From Coptis chinensis (lineage: Eukaryota > Streptophyta > Magnoliopsida > Ranunculales > Ranunculaceae), in NCBI GenBank assembly GCA_015680905.1, contig CM027383.1, positions 93,942,001 through 94,006,000 on the forward strand: a DNA stretch of 64,000 nucleotides. Reading direction: 5' to 3'. The stretch's first letter is position 1. Every line of letters begins with the position of its first letter. Below are positions 20,155-33,066 of the stretch, piece after piece. The position numbers and the translations under genes are program-made. The notes beneath the pieces are model-generated. The model was not told the origin of the DNA. It was given only the letters and a program-made list of their open reading frames with translations, and made no database searches.

Positions 20155-23100
20155 AGCTAGAACAGAGTCTGAATTCTTAGTTTCACTTCACCGTCTCCTT
20201 TTGAGTTGTGATGTCTTTCTTCTTTCAATCTCTTCACTTTCAATTGCAAAGACCTGTAAAAATAAACATAATAAAAATTCAAAATCTAGAGATCTGGAGT
20301 TACATGATGCAATTTGCATGGGAGATGAATCCATTCATTTTAACATAATTTTTTTCCTTAATAAAACAAACAAATATTTATGACATATGGCCATGTGCTC
20401 ATGTAGCATTGAAGAGTCACTTGCCTAATTTTCGTTGTTGAAGGAATTTCTGTAGGTTGATAGCTTGAGATAATTTCAACAGGTTCAAAACTTTAACTCG
20501 AGGTGAACTTAACCGCCTCTAGACCTATACTATTTGACTGTTTTTGCTGCTACTTAAAATTAACCAAAGCATCAATAGATAATTGGGGAGAGAGAGAGAG
20601 AGAGAGTTTCCGGATAGAATAGGCAATTTACTTTACATTGCGATAATGAGTTAACGATGGAGCCAGTAAAGAGAATATGCCTCGTGCAACCGTTTCATGA
20701 AATAGTTAGAGTGGGATAAATACCCTCCTTCATATGGGTAAGGCTAAATCAAATAAAAGAATATCAGAATTTACACACTAATATTTCGTATGTCCTAGAA
20801 TAAATAATTTTTTTGGAAAATAACCATTTCTTTAAGATGGATAAAAGATATTAATCATGCTTACAACGCATAATGCATAACTCTAATACATCTTCCATTT
20901 GACCTCTAGTGATATATGAATCATTCTACGATTTGTTCTTGTAATCGGGATTCGCACAAATGAATAAGTATATACTTTCAAGAAAGCTAAAAAGGAAATA
21001 TTATATTTAACTTAGAATGAGATTTAGTAAGAATAAAGTCTAAGGGGAAACACAACATGATTCATCTGGAATAAAAACATTTCATTAGAAAATTACAGTA
21101 AGAAAGATTATATATTGCAATGACCAAAATAACCAAAGCAATTAATGGAAAAGAGCCATGTAACAACCAAATAAATTGTAACCCCTAAACTTTGTCATCT
21201 GAGTATCTCACTAATAAGTAATCAAGTTTAAGCTTTCATAGAAAGAGAACAAATGTCTCTTTGACAGAGTATTATTGTCCTAAAATCATAGTAAAACGGG
21301 TTCAAACTTTCATCGTGTAATTGAAGGGATTGTTAATATAAGGGCTGAAAAAGAAAAGGCCTTGGGTGTGGAAGATCGCAAGGTTGTCTTTCAACATCAA
21401 TAGCTACTTAGAACCTCATATAGAACACTATAACTCATGGTATTTTCTGGGTATATAACTCGAGGCATAAGCTTTATAGGCTTCGAGTGATTCATAGGCT
21501 CCATACTTGGAAATTGGTCTTAATACAATAATATGATCTACGTATTGTTGTCAACGACAAATTCATAACTCCACAAACTATCATTGAAAGATATCATATG
21601 AACTACCATTGTCTCATAACATGAGAATTATACCGTTATAGCCGCATAAAACTTGTAGGATTACGGTTCAAATATGTACTTGCATTTATTGGCATTTACC
21701 CCGTACTTTATTTAACATTCAAAGGCCATTCATATAAACTTTCACACCATCTAACCAGCTTCCATCTCCAATGTCACAAATTTTCTCTTACACCTTTAGC
21801 TACAATAACCAACTACTCTTGAATCTCCAACTAAGGTATCAGTTGGTCATATAGACAGTCATCTACATGAGTCAACCACTTTAACATCTCACTCAATACC
21901 TTCCAACGATAGTACCTCGTGGTCCTAACCGATATTGATACTCATTAACGTGAGTCAACCATTTAAACATAACAATTAAAGTTCCACTTAAAAGGATGTG
22001 GGTTTTGCTTTCTAGATATGAGACTCAGTGTGTTAATGATGACCTAATTTGGCGCTTGTGTGTTTCAATTTTCAAACTCAGGTCTTGATTTATCTCAAAC
22101 CCCAATTTCTTATGCCTTATCAATTGATGTAGTATCTTAAAATCAAATGAGAATTAAAAATCATATATTTTGATTAGGAACATACTACAGTTATAATTCT
22201 CCGTTTATGGGCCTATGGCTACAGTTTAATCATTTGTTTCCTTCTATAACCAAATTTGCACCATTTAGAGGATAATCGAGTCTTAAATATTAGGCATTGT
22301 TTAAATATTAGTAAACCATTCACCTGAATACAAAAGAGAAGATACTTTACATGAAAATGCATAACAGATATTGGTAGAAAGCAACATTGACGTATCATAT
22401 AACATGGTGTATATAATAAGATTATCTAGTATTTACCAAAAGAGGAGATTCGAGCTCTAATTAGCCACCTAAGAAAACCTTGTTTGCTAGACTTGTGGGG
22501 AAAACCAAGAAGCAATCAATTGCTCAAGCTCCAAAGAGAATTATTATATTGGGCTAGAGATTTACCCGTTATTTAATCCAACATTATATCCACAAATTCT
22601 GCCTCCATATTTTAAAATAAATTAACCATATTACAATCTCAACATAGCAATAGCAAGGGGCGCGCGGGAACCAACATTCAACACACCACTTTTTACTTTC
22701 TAATGAGAACAATATGAAAAAATTAATGATAACAATCAAAAGACAAACTTGTTTCCTAGATTACATCCCACTTATAAATTCAATTAATAATCTTACCTTG
22801 AACTAGAAGCAAAGCTCCAAGGTAGTGTTTTGACAGACCGTAGCCATTCATAGCCTTAGAGTTGATTCAATAATCCAAGAGTCAATTCAATAGTCGATTA
22901 CAGTTGGAACTATAAGCTAGAAGAGGGTAGAGAGAAGCTTTTGATTTGCTGCGGGTAGAATTTTCAAGGGTGAATCTCAATTTGAGCCAACAAAAGCAAA
23001 CTCATTAAATTTACATAGAAGATCGGTCTTATTTCTGGCATTGTGATGACTCCTTGTAACCTTCTAATATATAAAAAGTCGACTCTATGCTTTTGCTCTA

Positions 23101-23495
23101 CTTACTTTCAATTTGAAATGGGCTACTCTCTGCTTACTTTCAATTTTGTTATGTTATATTGGCTTTTTGGGTTTTTTCGTTTCTTACACTTGTCTATATA
23201 TCTATTCCAGCTAATATACCTGGTTTTGTAACTTGTGTATGTAAAACTACAAACAAAACAAATGGAGCAATCAAAAGAGATAGAATTTAGTAATAAACAT
23301 GATTAGGATGTTAATATCAAAATTCAATGCGTAAACTAAGAACATAAATATTAAGAATGACATTGTTTGCCTAACACTTGCTTTTCCAATCGGTTGTGAA
23401 TATTTACTCGGGAATTCTTAGGTCGTCAATTTACATATTTGGTTCGCCTATAAGCAAGTATTGGTTTATTCCCTTTAAATAAGCATTATCTCTTT
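20155..23495. other. 3.3-kb AT-rich stretch, no gene recognised
   Basis: Only short frames occur. A GA microsatellite sits at about 20587-20607. The rest reads as ordinary AT-rich intergenic or decayed transposon sequence. I saw no splice-bounded exon with a familiar product on either strand. Confidence 0.45.
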
Positions 23496-23882
23496 TCAAC
23501 GCTTTAACTGCATATGAAGTTCTTCTACTTGAATATTTGCTTCGTAGAGCTCTTCACGTTTAGTCATGAGTTTGTTGTAGTTCACATCTAGTACTTCAAA
23601 CTTGTATATCTGTTGTAGATAGCGTATGACATTTCCTGCAACAACATTTTCTGAGTCAACTTTTTTGGTTTGATATGTTCCAAATGATGTTTGTATGATA
23701 GGATAATTTGGATCTTTATGGTATTCTCTTAGTATAGGCACATTGATTGCGACATCCGCTGCGTACTGATAGTTCTCAAATATTGAATTGTAAACTGGTT
23801 CTTCATAAATCTTTTCTTTTTTGAGAATTTCTCTAAGTGCACTCTTCAGTGAAACATTGTGTTTTGTTTTGTACTCCACCAT
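23496..23882 (-). CDS. Small dsRBD-like plus coiled-coil protein, paralogue 1
   Basis: 128 residues, ATG at 23882, stop at 23496. Residues 10-25 form a helix (SLKSALREILKKEKI), followed by a strand around EEPVYNSIFENY and one around ADVAINVP, then FGTYQTKK and a helix VDSENVVAGNVIRYLQ. This alpha-beta-beta-beta-alpha order, the P-x-Y, and the K-K-x-x-x-E-N-x-x-A block follow the dsRNA-binding domain pattern, although the glycine/alanine positions are relaxed. Residues 95-128 are charged and heptad-like. The paralogue at 33445 matches it along its length. A TATA string at about 24312 and donors at 24264 and 24117 suggest two untranslated 5' exons, with the coding exon starting near 23913 after AG. 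Function unknown; RNA binding is inferred from fold pattern only. Confidence 0.62.
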   Translation of the reverse strand: MVEYKTKHNVSLKSALREILKKEKIYEEPVYNSIFENYQYAADVAINVPILREYHKDPNYPIIQTSFGTYQTKKVDSENVVAGNVIRYLQQIYKFEVLDVNYNKLMTKREELYEANIQVEELHMQLKR

Positions 23883-24786
23883 CTTCTTGTTGTGTATGTT
23901 TGATTCTCCATGACTTGCATTTTTTAATTATAGTAGTTTAATAAAAAAAAATATATTAAATGAGTGTAACAAAAGAAAATGAAAGTAAGTGTACCAATTA
24001 AAAAAGAGTTTATAAAACATGTAAGCGATTTTATATATATATATATATTAACTTTTATGCCTTAAAATAGTAATATCACAAAATCACAAATTTATATAGT
24101 GGAGATGAATTATTTACCTTAGTTGTTTTTGAGACTTTGTGTACTCATGTACCAATATGTTTTAATGTGTGGATGACAGAAAAAAGAAAACATTAGATAT
24201 TTAAAAATATATTATATACATATTGTTTGAAAGAATTTAATCTTTGAAGGGAGAAATAGTGTACCTGGCGATTGGCGTAGAATATATAGTGTTGAGAATG
24301 TATGTGGTTGGTATATATATATTTCATAGGATGAAGAGTCCATTTTGTTTAGTAATTTGACTGTAATTAGAAGTCTCTTTTGCTCATTAAAGATAGACAT
24401 GTTATCCGAGTTTATTGAGAGAGATGGTGTAGAGTATACTAAAACACTTTGTATCCAAAGTTAGTTTAGGGTGTGCTTCGAATAAAAATCTAACATGTTG
24501 CAAGTTCATAATCGTATAGGTTCAATCTTTCAGAAACCTTTAAGATCTATTCTTAGAAAAAACAAAAACCTCAAAGAATAAGAATCTGAAAAAATAAAAG
24601 CCCAGGGTTGAAGATTCAGGGAAAAAGCGATTTGTTATACAATTTGATCAACTAAACAGAAAATAACAATTTTAGCAGTACAACGACACTAATGAGAACA
24701 AACTCATCTAACAATCAGAAGGAAACAACCCTTTCCATAGCGTGACAATAAAATGTCTCATCTTTAATCTTTATTAACATCTACCT

Positions 24787-25077
24787 CTATGACATCATAC
24801 TAAGAATCATCCGTAGTGTGTCCTCAAATTCACTTTCACTCAATACATACTTTCCCGCTCGATAGTTGGCCCTTTGTGGTTTCAGTACATCAGTTATTAG
24901 CTTTGGCTTTAAACGGGTTTGACCTCTATTCCTTCTAGTTGCTGCAGGCTTAGTTGTTTTAGCAGTTGCAACAGGTTTCTTATCTCCTATTCTCCTTTTG
25001 GGCCCGGCTACAAATTCTTTGTCTTCATCTGCTTTCTTTACCATTGTCTCTTCTGGGATAGTCTCTTCAGTTTCCAT
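24787..25077 (-). CDS. Hypothetical basic protein, 3' exon
   Basis: ATG at 25077 opens a 96-residue frame: an acidic start (METEETIPEE), a Lys/Arg/Thr-rich middle (KKPVATAKTTKPAATRRNRG) and an end YVLSESEFEDTLRMILSMMS. A CACAG acceptor lies two bases upstream of the ATG, so it may be the last exon of a longer gene. A minus-strand segment at about 25350-25475 (ATDWKRIAEPMMRLYIETT, ending WIESKE before GT) would join in phase. Product not recognised. The basic middle would suit a nucleic-acid-binding or nuclear protein, but that is a guess. Confidence 0.35.
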   Translation of the reverse strand: METEETIPEETMVKKADEDKEFVAGPKRRIGDKKPVATAKTTKPAATRRNRGQTRLKPKLITDVLKPQRANYRAGKYVLSESEFEDTLRMILSMMS

Positions 25078-25079
25078 GG

Positions 25080-26386
25080 CTGTGGAAAGAATAACACAAA
25101 GCCAGATATAAGTTTAAAATATAGCTCACAATTAGCAGTATAACATTGAGAAAGCTGACAATGTTAAGATGACAATACCTGCCGACTAATCTGGAAAAGT
25201 ATCAAGACGACAACATTCCCTAAGTTAACAACACACCAAATCCAATGTTAAACACGTTAATATTTATAACCATCGTAAAATAAGTTGTTACTTGGCTGAG
25301 TATTAAACCTGTTTCAGTTGTAAAGCCAATTAACATAATTTGCTCCATTTTCACTTTCCTTGGATTCTATCCAAGATCTATTAGTTGTCTCTATATACAA
25401 TCTCATCATAGGCTCCGCAATTCTTTTCCAATCAGTGGCAGCAGCTAAAGGATGGGATTTCCAAGTAGATGCTTTGCTCCACCTATGGAAACAAAAAGAC
25501 GGGATATGTAAAAATCAAAAGGCATCGGATAGACCATTACCAAGACATGTTAAAATAATATAGGTCTAAATAATTAACATATGCACATACCGTATGATAC
25601 TCTTTGCTTGCCATGAGGTCTCTTAGCTTGGATGCAATTTCTCCCACACATCTTCCAGTCTATAATTCAGTAGGAAGGTTAACACACTCCTGTTTAAGGA
25701 TAAACAAATAATTAATTACGGTCACGCTCAGTAGGGGGGTTGTGGAAGATATGCAGTTCCTGAACTTTGGAACTTCAAGGAAGAAAGGAAAGCCACCTTA
25801 AAAGAGGCAATCACATACGTCTTAACACAATTTAAATCACTTAAAGAATCTAAGCGACGCAGACTATAAGCCAATGTAGGCACATTTTATTTTTTCTCTT
25901 CAAGTCTTGTATGAAGATAGCACAACCTACAAAAAGAAGAAAATTATATATAACATCTATCTTTTCCTTTTTAATTTATATAACGGCTTAAAGACCTCAG
26001 ATTTCTAAACTCACTTTTATAGGTTTATACTTAACAAATTATTTTAAGTGTTGGAGGTAAGCATAGGTAGGTATTTATGTCTTTCATTTAAGCCTTTTAT
26101 GAAGATAGCACTACCGATAGCAACTATGTTGACCATTTAAGTGGCGTTTGTGATTAGGTAGACAGTCCACAGCAGTATGACTATGATGTTAGGTTTCTAA
26201 TCTCACCTCTGTTTAATTGTTTATATTAAAAAATAGTGAAATTCCAAAAGGGCCTTTCATTTGATTTTGGATTCCGATCCATTATTTTTTTCCCTTAGCA
26301 TTTTAGCATTGAGGTGAGAGAAAATGTGTAATCTTCTAGTATACTTTTCAGATTATTGATATTTGGTATTTCGGTTCTTGAAGCCT
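25080..26386. other. Possible upstream exons of the hypothetical gene, otherwise nothing clear
   Basis: 25350-25475 (minus) is the candidate exon above. A second candidate at about 25590-25660 (EIASKLRDLMASKEYH) has a GTATGT donor but joins in a different phase, so the model stays open. 25700-26386 has no supported feature. Confidence 0.3.
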
Positions 26387-26395
26387 TTTTAATTT

Positions 26396-27927
26396 GAAAA
26401 AATGGTCGTTCTGTACCATGAACTTTGCTGGTTTTATCAGTTTAGGACAAGAACTTTTTTTTTTAGCAAATTGGGCCATGACCTTTCTTTTTTGTATCAG
26501 TTTGGGCCACCGGTGTATTTCCGTTAGAAAATTTGCCCATGTGTACAAACGGCTGCCTATGTGTACAAACGTCTGTTTATGTCTAAGCTGACTAAACAAC
26601 ACCACTCCCGCCAATTTTATATTCTTTCAAATCTACTACTAACGTCCACAATCTTATGGACTATGTCTAAACCGACGGTTTTCAATTCCTTTCTTCTTCT
26701 ATTAGTGCAGAAGTAGCCAACCCAGTCAACCAGTCCAGTAGCACGGTCTCGGTCCTATAAGTAAAGAGTTGCCACATTACAAAACAAAACTGAAATCCCA
26801 TTTCATTTGTTTTTATGATGAAACCATTTCCATAAAACCAACCCATTCTCAACTCAACAACAACAAGAGCAATTTAGAATCCAAGCTTTGTTCGGCGCCA
26901 GTGCCTACGCTTTGCGTTGTACCTAAATTATAAACAATAAAAAAAATGTGAGTTAGCTAAAAGTAGGAGAAAAAAAAAAGAGATTTGAGTGGGGTGAAAA
27001 TAAAGAAATAAAACCTGATGGTGCTATCAAGACGCGCATCGGGATCCGATGAGGAATAGGCACTGCTACGCCTCATCTTCTTAGCTAGCTTCTTCTTTAT
27101 CATGAATGATTTGTGTGACGGCTGTAAAAAATATAAGTAAATGAAATATTTCCTTTAATCCAAGATTAGCCAAAAAATAAGAAATGATTTGATGTTGTTG
27201 GAGTCCAGTAGCACGGTTTCGGTTCTTTCAAATAAGATCTCGGTAGTGGGGTCTCATCGGTAGCATTATTCTTTCTTTAAACCACCTTCTCTTGATGTAG
27301 GAAATCTGGGTTGACCTATCCAGCAAACAAAAAGATGGAAAGATCAATGTGTTTCGTGTTCCGCGAAGGCAAAAGCTCTTCGGTCAGATCAGACCTTGCC
27401 TTTCGCTTGAATTCCCTTCCCTGCAATTTGATTGTTTGGTTTGATATAGGTTATTCCACTTTCAATGATCCTGCTCATGTATTTATTGATTTGGGTGGGA
27501 CTGTTGAAGCTCTATTGAAGCTTTGAACATGCATTAATGGAGGCGTTAATGGTGGAGGCATTGGTGAGGAAGGTGAACAGTGAAGTTTTTTTTGTTTTGT
27601 TGGGCTTGGGCCGAAATCAATATGTGGGCTTTGAAATTTCGGTGAAATTTCTGTGAAACTTATGTGAAATTTCGGGTTTGAAACACTTTGAAATTTCGAT
27701 GCCACGTCACCGGTGATTAGGTGTGCACTTCAACGGTGACATATAAGCATTTAGTCGGACACATATACATCCGACACGCCACATAAGCATGTGAAGTAAC
27801 GGAATGGTAACGGTGGCCCAAACTGATACAAAAACGAAAGGTCATGGCCCAATTTGCTCAAAAAAAAAGTTCGTGGCCCAAATTGATAAAACCACCAAAG
27901 TTTATGGTACTAAACGGTCATTTTTTC
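26396..27927. mobile_element. Pack-MULE with 9-bp target duplication carrying RPL39
   Basis: The 9-mer TTTTAATTT sits at 26387-26395 and 27928-27936. Directly inside, the left arm begins GAAAAAATGGTCG and the right arm, reverse-complemented, begins GAAAAAATGACCG. Similarity continues for about 135 bp through AGCAAATTGGGCCATGACCT and GTATCAGTTTGGGCCACCG. A 9-bp duplication with long inverted arms defines a Mutator-like element. The 1532-bp element contains no transposase; it carries a ribosomal protein L39 copy. A second direct pair, GTCCAGTAGCACGGT, occurs near 26732 and 27206. Confidence 0.9.
26874..27121 (-). pseudogene. RPL39: Captured ribosomal protein L39 (eL39), frameshifted
   Basis: Exon 2 (27015-27121) starts after an AG acceptor with PSHKSFMIKKKLAKKMR, the invariant eL39 start after Met. 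The frame then breaks: the bases for PIPHxIxMR are present in another frame, and the end returns to a frame reading DSTIR before a GT donor. Exon 3 (26874-26922) encodes YNAKRRHWRRTKLGF and TAA without a fault, joining in phase. eL39 is a 51-residue protein of the 60S exit tunnel. The first exon (often just the ATG) was not located. The frameshifts in exon 2 rule out a normal product. Confidence 0.92.
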
Positions 27928-27936
27928 TTTTAATTT

Positions 27937-29078
27937 CTAGTGATTGAAATAAGCTAGGGAGAGAATGTAAATCTTACATAGTGTGATTGGTGAGAAAATT
28001 GACCTCAAGTTCTGGGAAAGTGTAGAGACTTGGATTATATCCCATGGTGGCAAAGTCACGGCGTAGTGAGGTTAACTTGGTCATGAAGGCACCCCAGGAC
28101 TTAGGTTATGGTGGTCTCAGAAGGAGTGAAGGCTATCTAAGAACAACTATTACTTCCAATAGTCCACTTCCTTTTTAACACAAATTTAGACATATGCCAG
28201 TCTAAAATGCATGTTGGGTTTAGGCCAACAAGACGAATAGTGGATGTGTAAACCATATACTTTGAACTGGAGTGTGCAGACAAATGTGTAAGTTCTCATA
28301 TTCAATCAGAGATTGTATAAAACCGAAAGCGAAGTGTAAAGTTTGAGCGAGACATGATCCAAGAATCCCAACAGTTATACATAATTCTCACATTACTGTG
28401 TTCACCTTTTAGGTATCATCTTGTCATTGGATTATAACTTCTACAAATTGTACTTTTGCATTGTATTTTGGAATGCATGTCTGAAAGGGTTGTGTAAGTT
28501 TCATCTGGCCCTAAGGTAAGGTGGATGTGTAAATTGACATACCATGAGATAAAACGTTAGGCTGCATTAACATTTACTTTAGTACTTAAAACCTTCTATA
28601 TGCTATAAAATAACCTTGAGGTAGAGTACTTAAAACTTAAGAAATACATGCAAAGATAGCCTGTTTTCAACCCTTTAGCAGCTCGATGTCATCATTACTT
28701 CATAACTGAAGCGTGAGGTGAAATACTTACTAAGCTTAGAGAGTTCCTATGAAGATGCAACAACCTCATAGAAAAGAACCTAGTCTTATACTTTAATATG
28801 CATTGTTAAAGCTAGATAGTTGAATTTATCATTTTAACTCCTTTAGATGCCAAGTTGGATAAGTTTGTTCTTGGGCTGCCAGAATTTGTGGTGATTCAAT
28901 CTTAGTTTCAGTGCTGAAGTGATGCCATCCTAAACATCTAGGAGTGGGTGGTTTTCTTGGTGGAGAATGCTCCTGACATTTGGAAAATCCTTCCACATCT
29001 TTTGGCCTTCCACATTTGTACTTTTTTAGATGTTGAGACATAAATGGTGTTATCTTTAGATTTTGGTTTTGGGATCAG

Positions 29079-29110
<32 letters not shown>

Positions 29111-29960
29111 GGTTTCCAACGTAGGTAGGTTTCTTATTTGGATTTTGTGCTTTTCTTAAATCTAATTAAAGTTTAAGAAATCAACTGGCCTAGAAAATAA
29201 AATTAGAGAGATTACCATATTGAGATTAAGTCCTTTCTGATGGTGTTGTTCCTCCCTAGAAAAGATTATAGAGGAAGAATCTGATTCAGCCAGTCACTTT
29301 AATTGTCGGTAGCTACATTCATATCTATCTTGTTGATTATTCCAACTGGATCAAGATCCATATAAAATTGATTGAAATCAACGTTGTTATTAATTTTTCC
29401 GTTAGATAAAATCTAAAAAACTAACGTGGACACTTTGAGAGAGCTCAAAAGGGGGCACCTATAAATATTAAGAATCCTTCGAGGTTTTTCTAATTGAGAT
29501 ATTGAACCCATATGATCCATATCCTTCTTGTGTGTCCAATCAAAGACTGAATTGGTGCTATATGTTGTTCTTCATTAAGCCTACAATTCCATGCATCAAT
29601 TCACATTTAAATTTGTTTGTGACTTTTACTTTTCACAGTAGCAATACCGTACGCCAGTTAGAGGACACACCTATTATTGAAGAATACGCGTTCAATTTAT
29701 AATTCTCCGAAGAACACCCTTCTGCCATCTTCAATATCAAGTGTGATTCTAAGATTAAAAGAAGTATGGGTTACTACATTGAGCTTACTTAGCTTGTCAA
29801 CTATGTCTCCATTAATTTTATTCAGTTATATCTTCCCTTCAAGAACCCATATCACATTATTCCTTTTAGATTATCGTCGTTAGAAAGCTATTATAGCAAG
29901 ACAATAGAACTTGAATACATGAAGCTCCAACAATTTATTGATTGGAAAATATGAATAACC
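27937..29960. other. No recognised gene; long poly-T
   Basis: AT-rich. A run of about 28 T occurs near 29079-29106. A minus-strand frame at 28829-29041 (with Pro, His and Cys) matches no family I know. The plus-strand frames at 29502-29883 are likewise unremarkable. Confidence 0.4.
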
Positions 29961-29967
29961 CTAGGGA

Positions 29968-30990
29968 TACAACATCAGCAACTTTGTTGTCATTCCACTG
30001 AGAAAAAATGTAAGAAATAATCCCAGGGATACAACATAAGCAACTTTTTGCCTACAACTAATAGTTTAGGGCTATATAAAATGGACATCTAACAGTCCCA
30101 TGCATACTTTGCTTTGCTAAATGAAAACCAAATTGCTAAAAGAGATGATGTCTATGAATTATAAAAAGCAATGAACATTAGTCAAAAGTACCTAATTTGA
30201 TGGAGGTAGCAAGGCCAAATTGTCTACACGTTCCTGAAGTAAATTGTCCAACTTCTCTTTCTTGAACATGACAACCACCATAGCAATAATCAAAGGCTCC
30301 CACAAAAAAATAAGTCCCAACCAACACAAATGCCTCGACCACAATTTTGTTTCGTTTGTCTCGAAATAATTGCAAACATGAATAGTAAGAAAAGTAACAC
30401 TACTTAGTAGTCTATAGAAAGTCTTAGTATGGACTAAGAAGTAAGAAAAGAGAGACTGTGGAGAATGTACTTGATCAATATCAACTTTTGCTTTACCATT
30501 GCAACTTTCGGATGCACCAAGCTTTGTTTGCACAATGTTTGCCACATTAAAACCATCAACATTAGCAACTTTGTTGTCATTCTACTGAGAAAAAATGTAA
30601 GAAATAATCCCAGGGTTACAACACAAGCAACTTTGTTGTAGCCCACAACTAATAGTTTAGGACTATATAAAATGGACATCCAAGAGTCCCATGCAAACTT
30701 TGCTTTGCTAAATGAAACCAAATTTCTAAAAGAGATGATGTCTATGAATTATAAAAAGCAATGAACATTAGTCAAAAGTACCTAATTTGATGGAGGTAGC
30801 AAGGCCAAATTGTCCACACGTTCCTGAAGTAAATTGTCCAACTTCTCTTTCCTGAACATGACAACCACCATGGCAATAATCAAAGGCTCTCGCACAAAAA
30901 AATAAGTCCCAACCAACACAAATGCCCCGAGCACAAGTTTGTCTCGAAATAATTGCAAACATGAATAGTAAGAAAAGTAACACTAACTAA
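29968..30990. repeat. Tandem duplication, ~587-bp period, containing an exon-like segment
   Basis: A block from about 29968 to 30408 returns from about 30555 to 30990; for example AGAAAAAATGTAAGAAATAA starts at 30001 and again at 30588. Each copy holds a minus-strand segment reading EPLIIAMVV then FKKEKLDNLLQERVDNLALL and PPS (best frame of copy 1), ending AAATTAG beside GTACTT, which looks like an exon end. The protein was not identified; a hydrophobic stretch precedes the charged part. Single-base differences, including frame changes, separate the copies. Confidence 0.75.
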
Positions 30991-32859
30991 CATGTTTACA
31001 AAGCAGTTTTGTAATAAGTAATAAATTCATGGTTTTTTAAGAATAAACTACTTTCTAAGCACGGGAACATGAAACACATAGATTAAATCCTGAATAGCGA
31101 TAATTAAAATTTACTTAATATGGTAGTGGCATATGGAAATATATTTCACTGATGCAATTTTTTCTATGGCTTTTAGCCTTAGTCACTAACTTGAAACTTG
31201 AAAGGATATCGATCAGACAACTAACTACTAGGTAATTTTACAGTGCAAAAGCCACCATAGTTCCCTCTGTATACGATGCTTTGTTTCAAAGTTCTATGGC
31301 TATTACATTTATGTTTATGTTTATAAGATTGACATATATGAAAAGTAGGATATGTTAGCAAGTGTTGATCATTTTCACCACTTGTCCAATTGTCCTCTTC
31401 CCCATAAATAAGCTCAACCTCTTAAAAATCCATTTAATGTCGTTGAGTATAAAAAAAATATATCTAAGTAAATGTGCTAAATGTTGTGTAGGACTGTAAG
31501 AGTATGTTGAAGGAGTTTTGAAAGCAATTGGATAGAAAATGCAATATAATCTTGAAGTTTACAAAGTGCCCTACATTCCTAAACAAATTTGGAAGGATCT
31601 TCATGATTACTTATATGGAAGAAGGGTAAATAGTAAATACTCACCAATTGTAGGGGTTTTTTTTACAAAAAAATTGTTCTTGTAAACCGACGCATGTGTA
31701 GAATCAGGTATTATGGCAATCTGGTGACACGGTACCTCATTCTTGCTATGGAAGGCCTCATAACTTCTGTAACACATTCGCCATCACATTTCTCTGCTAT
31801 TGAAATGCAAGTGTATTGATTTTGTTATTTGGCAAACCAATCTGTCTGGCCGTATTCTCCAATTTCATTGCGTTCCCAGTTTCCATTTTTTGTTTTTCTG
31901 TATCGGTATATAATCTCCACTTTGACTTCTCGTTGTATCTTCCTTGTGCATTGGTTTAGATATGTGCTCTCTATATTCAATTTGCTTTGTTTGGATGGAG
32001 ATATGGAGAAAAGTGAATGTTTGCTATTGACCTTAACTTATGAATTTGGTCGAATTGAAATGTAAGTGTATTGATCAATTCATTTCTACCCTTTTATTTT
32101 GTAATTGTTTTTTTATGGCTATATGCCTATATATTCTCTGCTTTGACTTCCTATTGTGAAAAACAATTAGGAGATATAATAAAGTTATTAATACTTTAAG
32201 CAAGTTCACATAAAAATTCACTAATAATATTAAAATAACTAAACTAATTCTAAAAACTATTCCCATTCCCTCTTCATAATTGCCTTGAGATATTAAATGT
32301 CTTCTTTTGAGAATATATCTTCCTGCACATTTGATAATCCCATGTAATCTTCTTTGAGATTTGTATTTTTCTTCATTGTGTAGTACTGCAATCGATTATG
32401 CTCTAATTTAATAGATATATCAATTTTTTTCTATGCAAGTGTGATTACATAATGTTATAGTGGAGATTCACTCTTGATGACTGTGCTTCCGTTACAATTT
32501 CCATCGTCATCTAGACTATCCATGTAGTTAACCTGTAATAATTTTTTGTTAAATTTTCTCACACATAAAATGAATCAGAAGACATTGGTTATGGTATTGA
32601 ATCAACATATATTGTCTAATTATATAAGATCTCAAAATAGGCATAACCAAAGAACAAAAATGGAATTAAACAAAACACATTGCCAAGTAGGTGTAAACCA
32701 ATAAAATAAAATATGAAAAATAAACAAAACAGCTTTGAGAAGGAAAATTCTCTGTAGAAAATGTGATTGATCACAAATAAAAAATAAAAAAATAAAATGA
32801 TGGCATTATTTTGAAGTACTACTCTTTTGTCGCTCTCTTTTTTTCTTCATTCTTCCTTA
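30991..32859. other. No recognised gene
   Basis: AT-rich with short frames only. No splice-bounded or repeat structure was clear. Confidence 0.4.
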
Positions 32860-33066
32860 CTATGTTCCCTTATCATTTGTTTCTTTGTTTTTGAATAGCT
32901 CTTTCATTTTCAGAGTTGCTTTGTTTGTCCCTTGTTTAATGTATTCAAACAGATACTTGATAGTCGTTGTGTTGTTGTACTGACCTGTTGTACCTATAAA
33001 ATTGAATGTATAAATTTGAATCCATATTTTAAATTTATAAAATTGAATGTATAACTTTGAATCCAT
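32860..33066 (-). pseudogene. Helitron Rep-like fragment
   Basis: The minus-strand frame contains GQYNNTTTIKYLFEYIKQGT and NKATLKMKEL, which follows the plant Helitron Rep pattern where a Cys/Asn-rich string is followed by KYLFKYIxKGxDRA. The intact-family counterpart in this window (41000, minus) reads MTKYLFKYISKGQDRA. Only this short block is convincing, so it is a degraded Helitron piece. Confidence 0.45.

Noticed and set aside
20587..20607. GA microsatellite as a GAGA-factor element
   Set aside because: A simple repeat far from any supported promoter.
27311..27705. Open frames on both strands within the RPL39-carrying MULE
   Set aside because: Short, no recognisable motif, and the two strands overlap; no evidence that either is coding.
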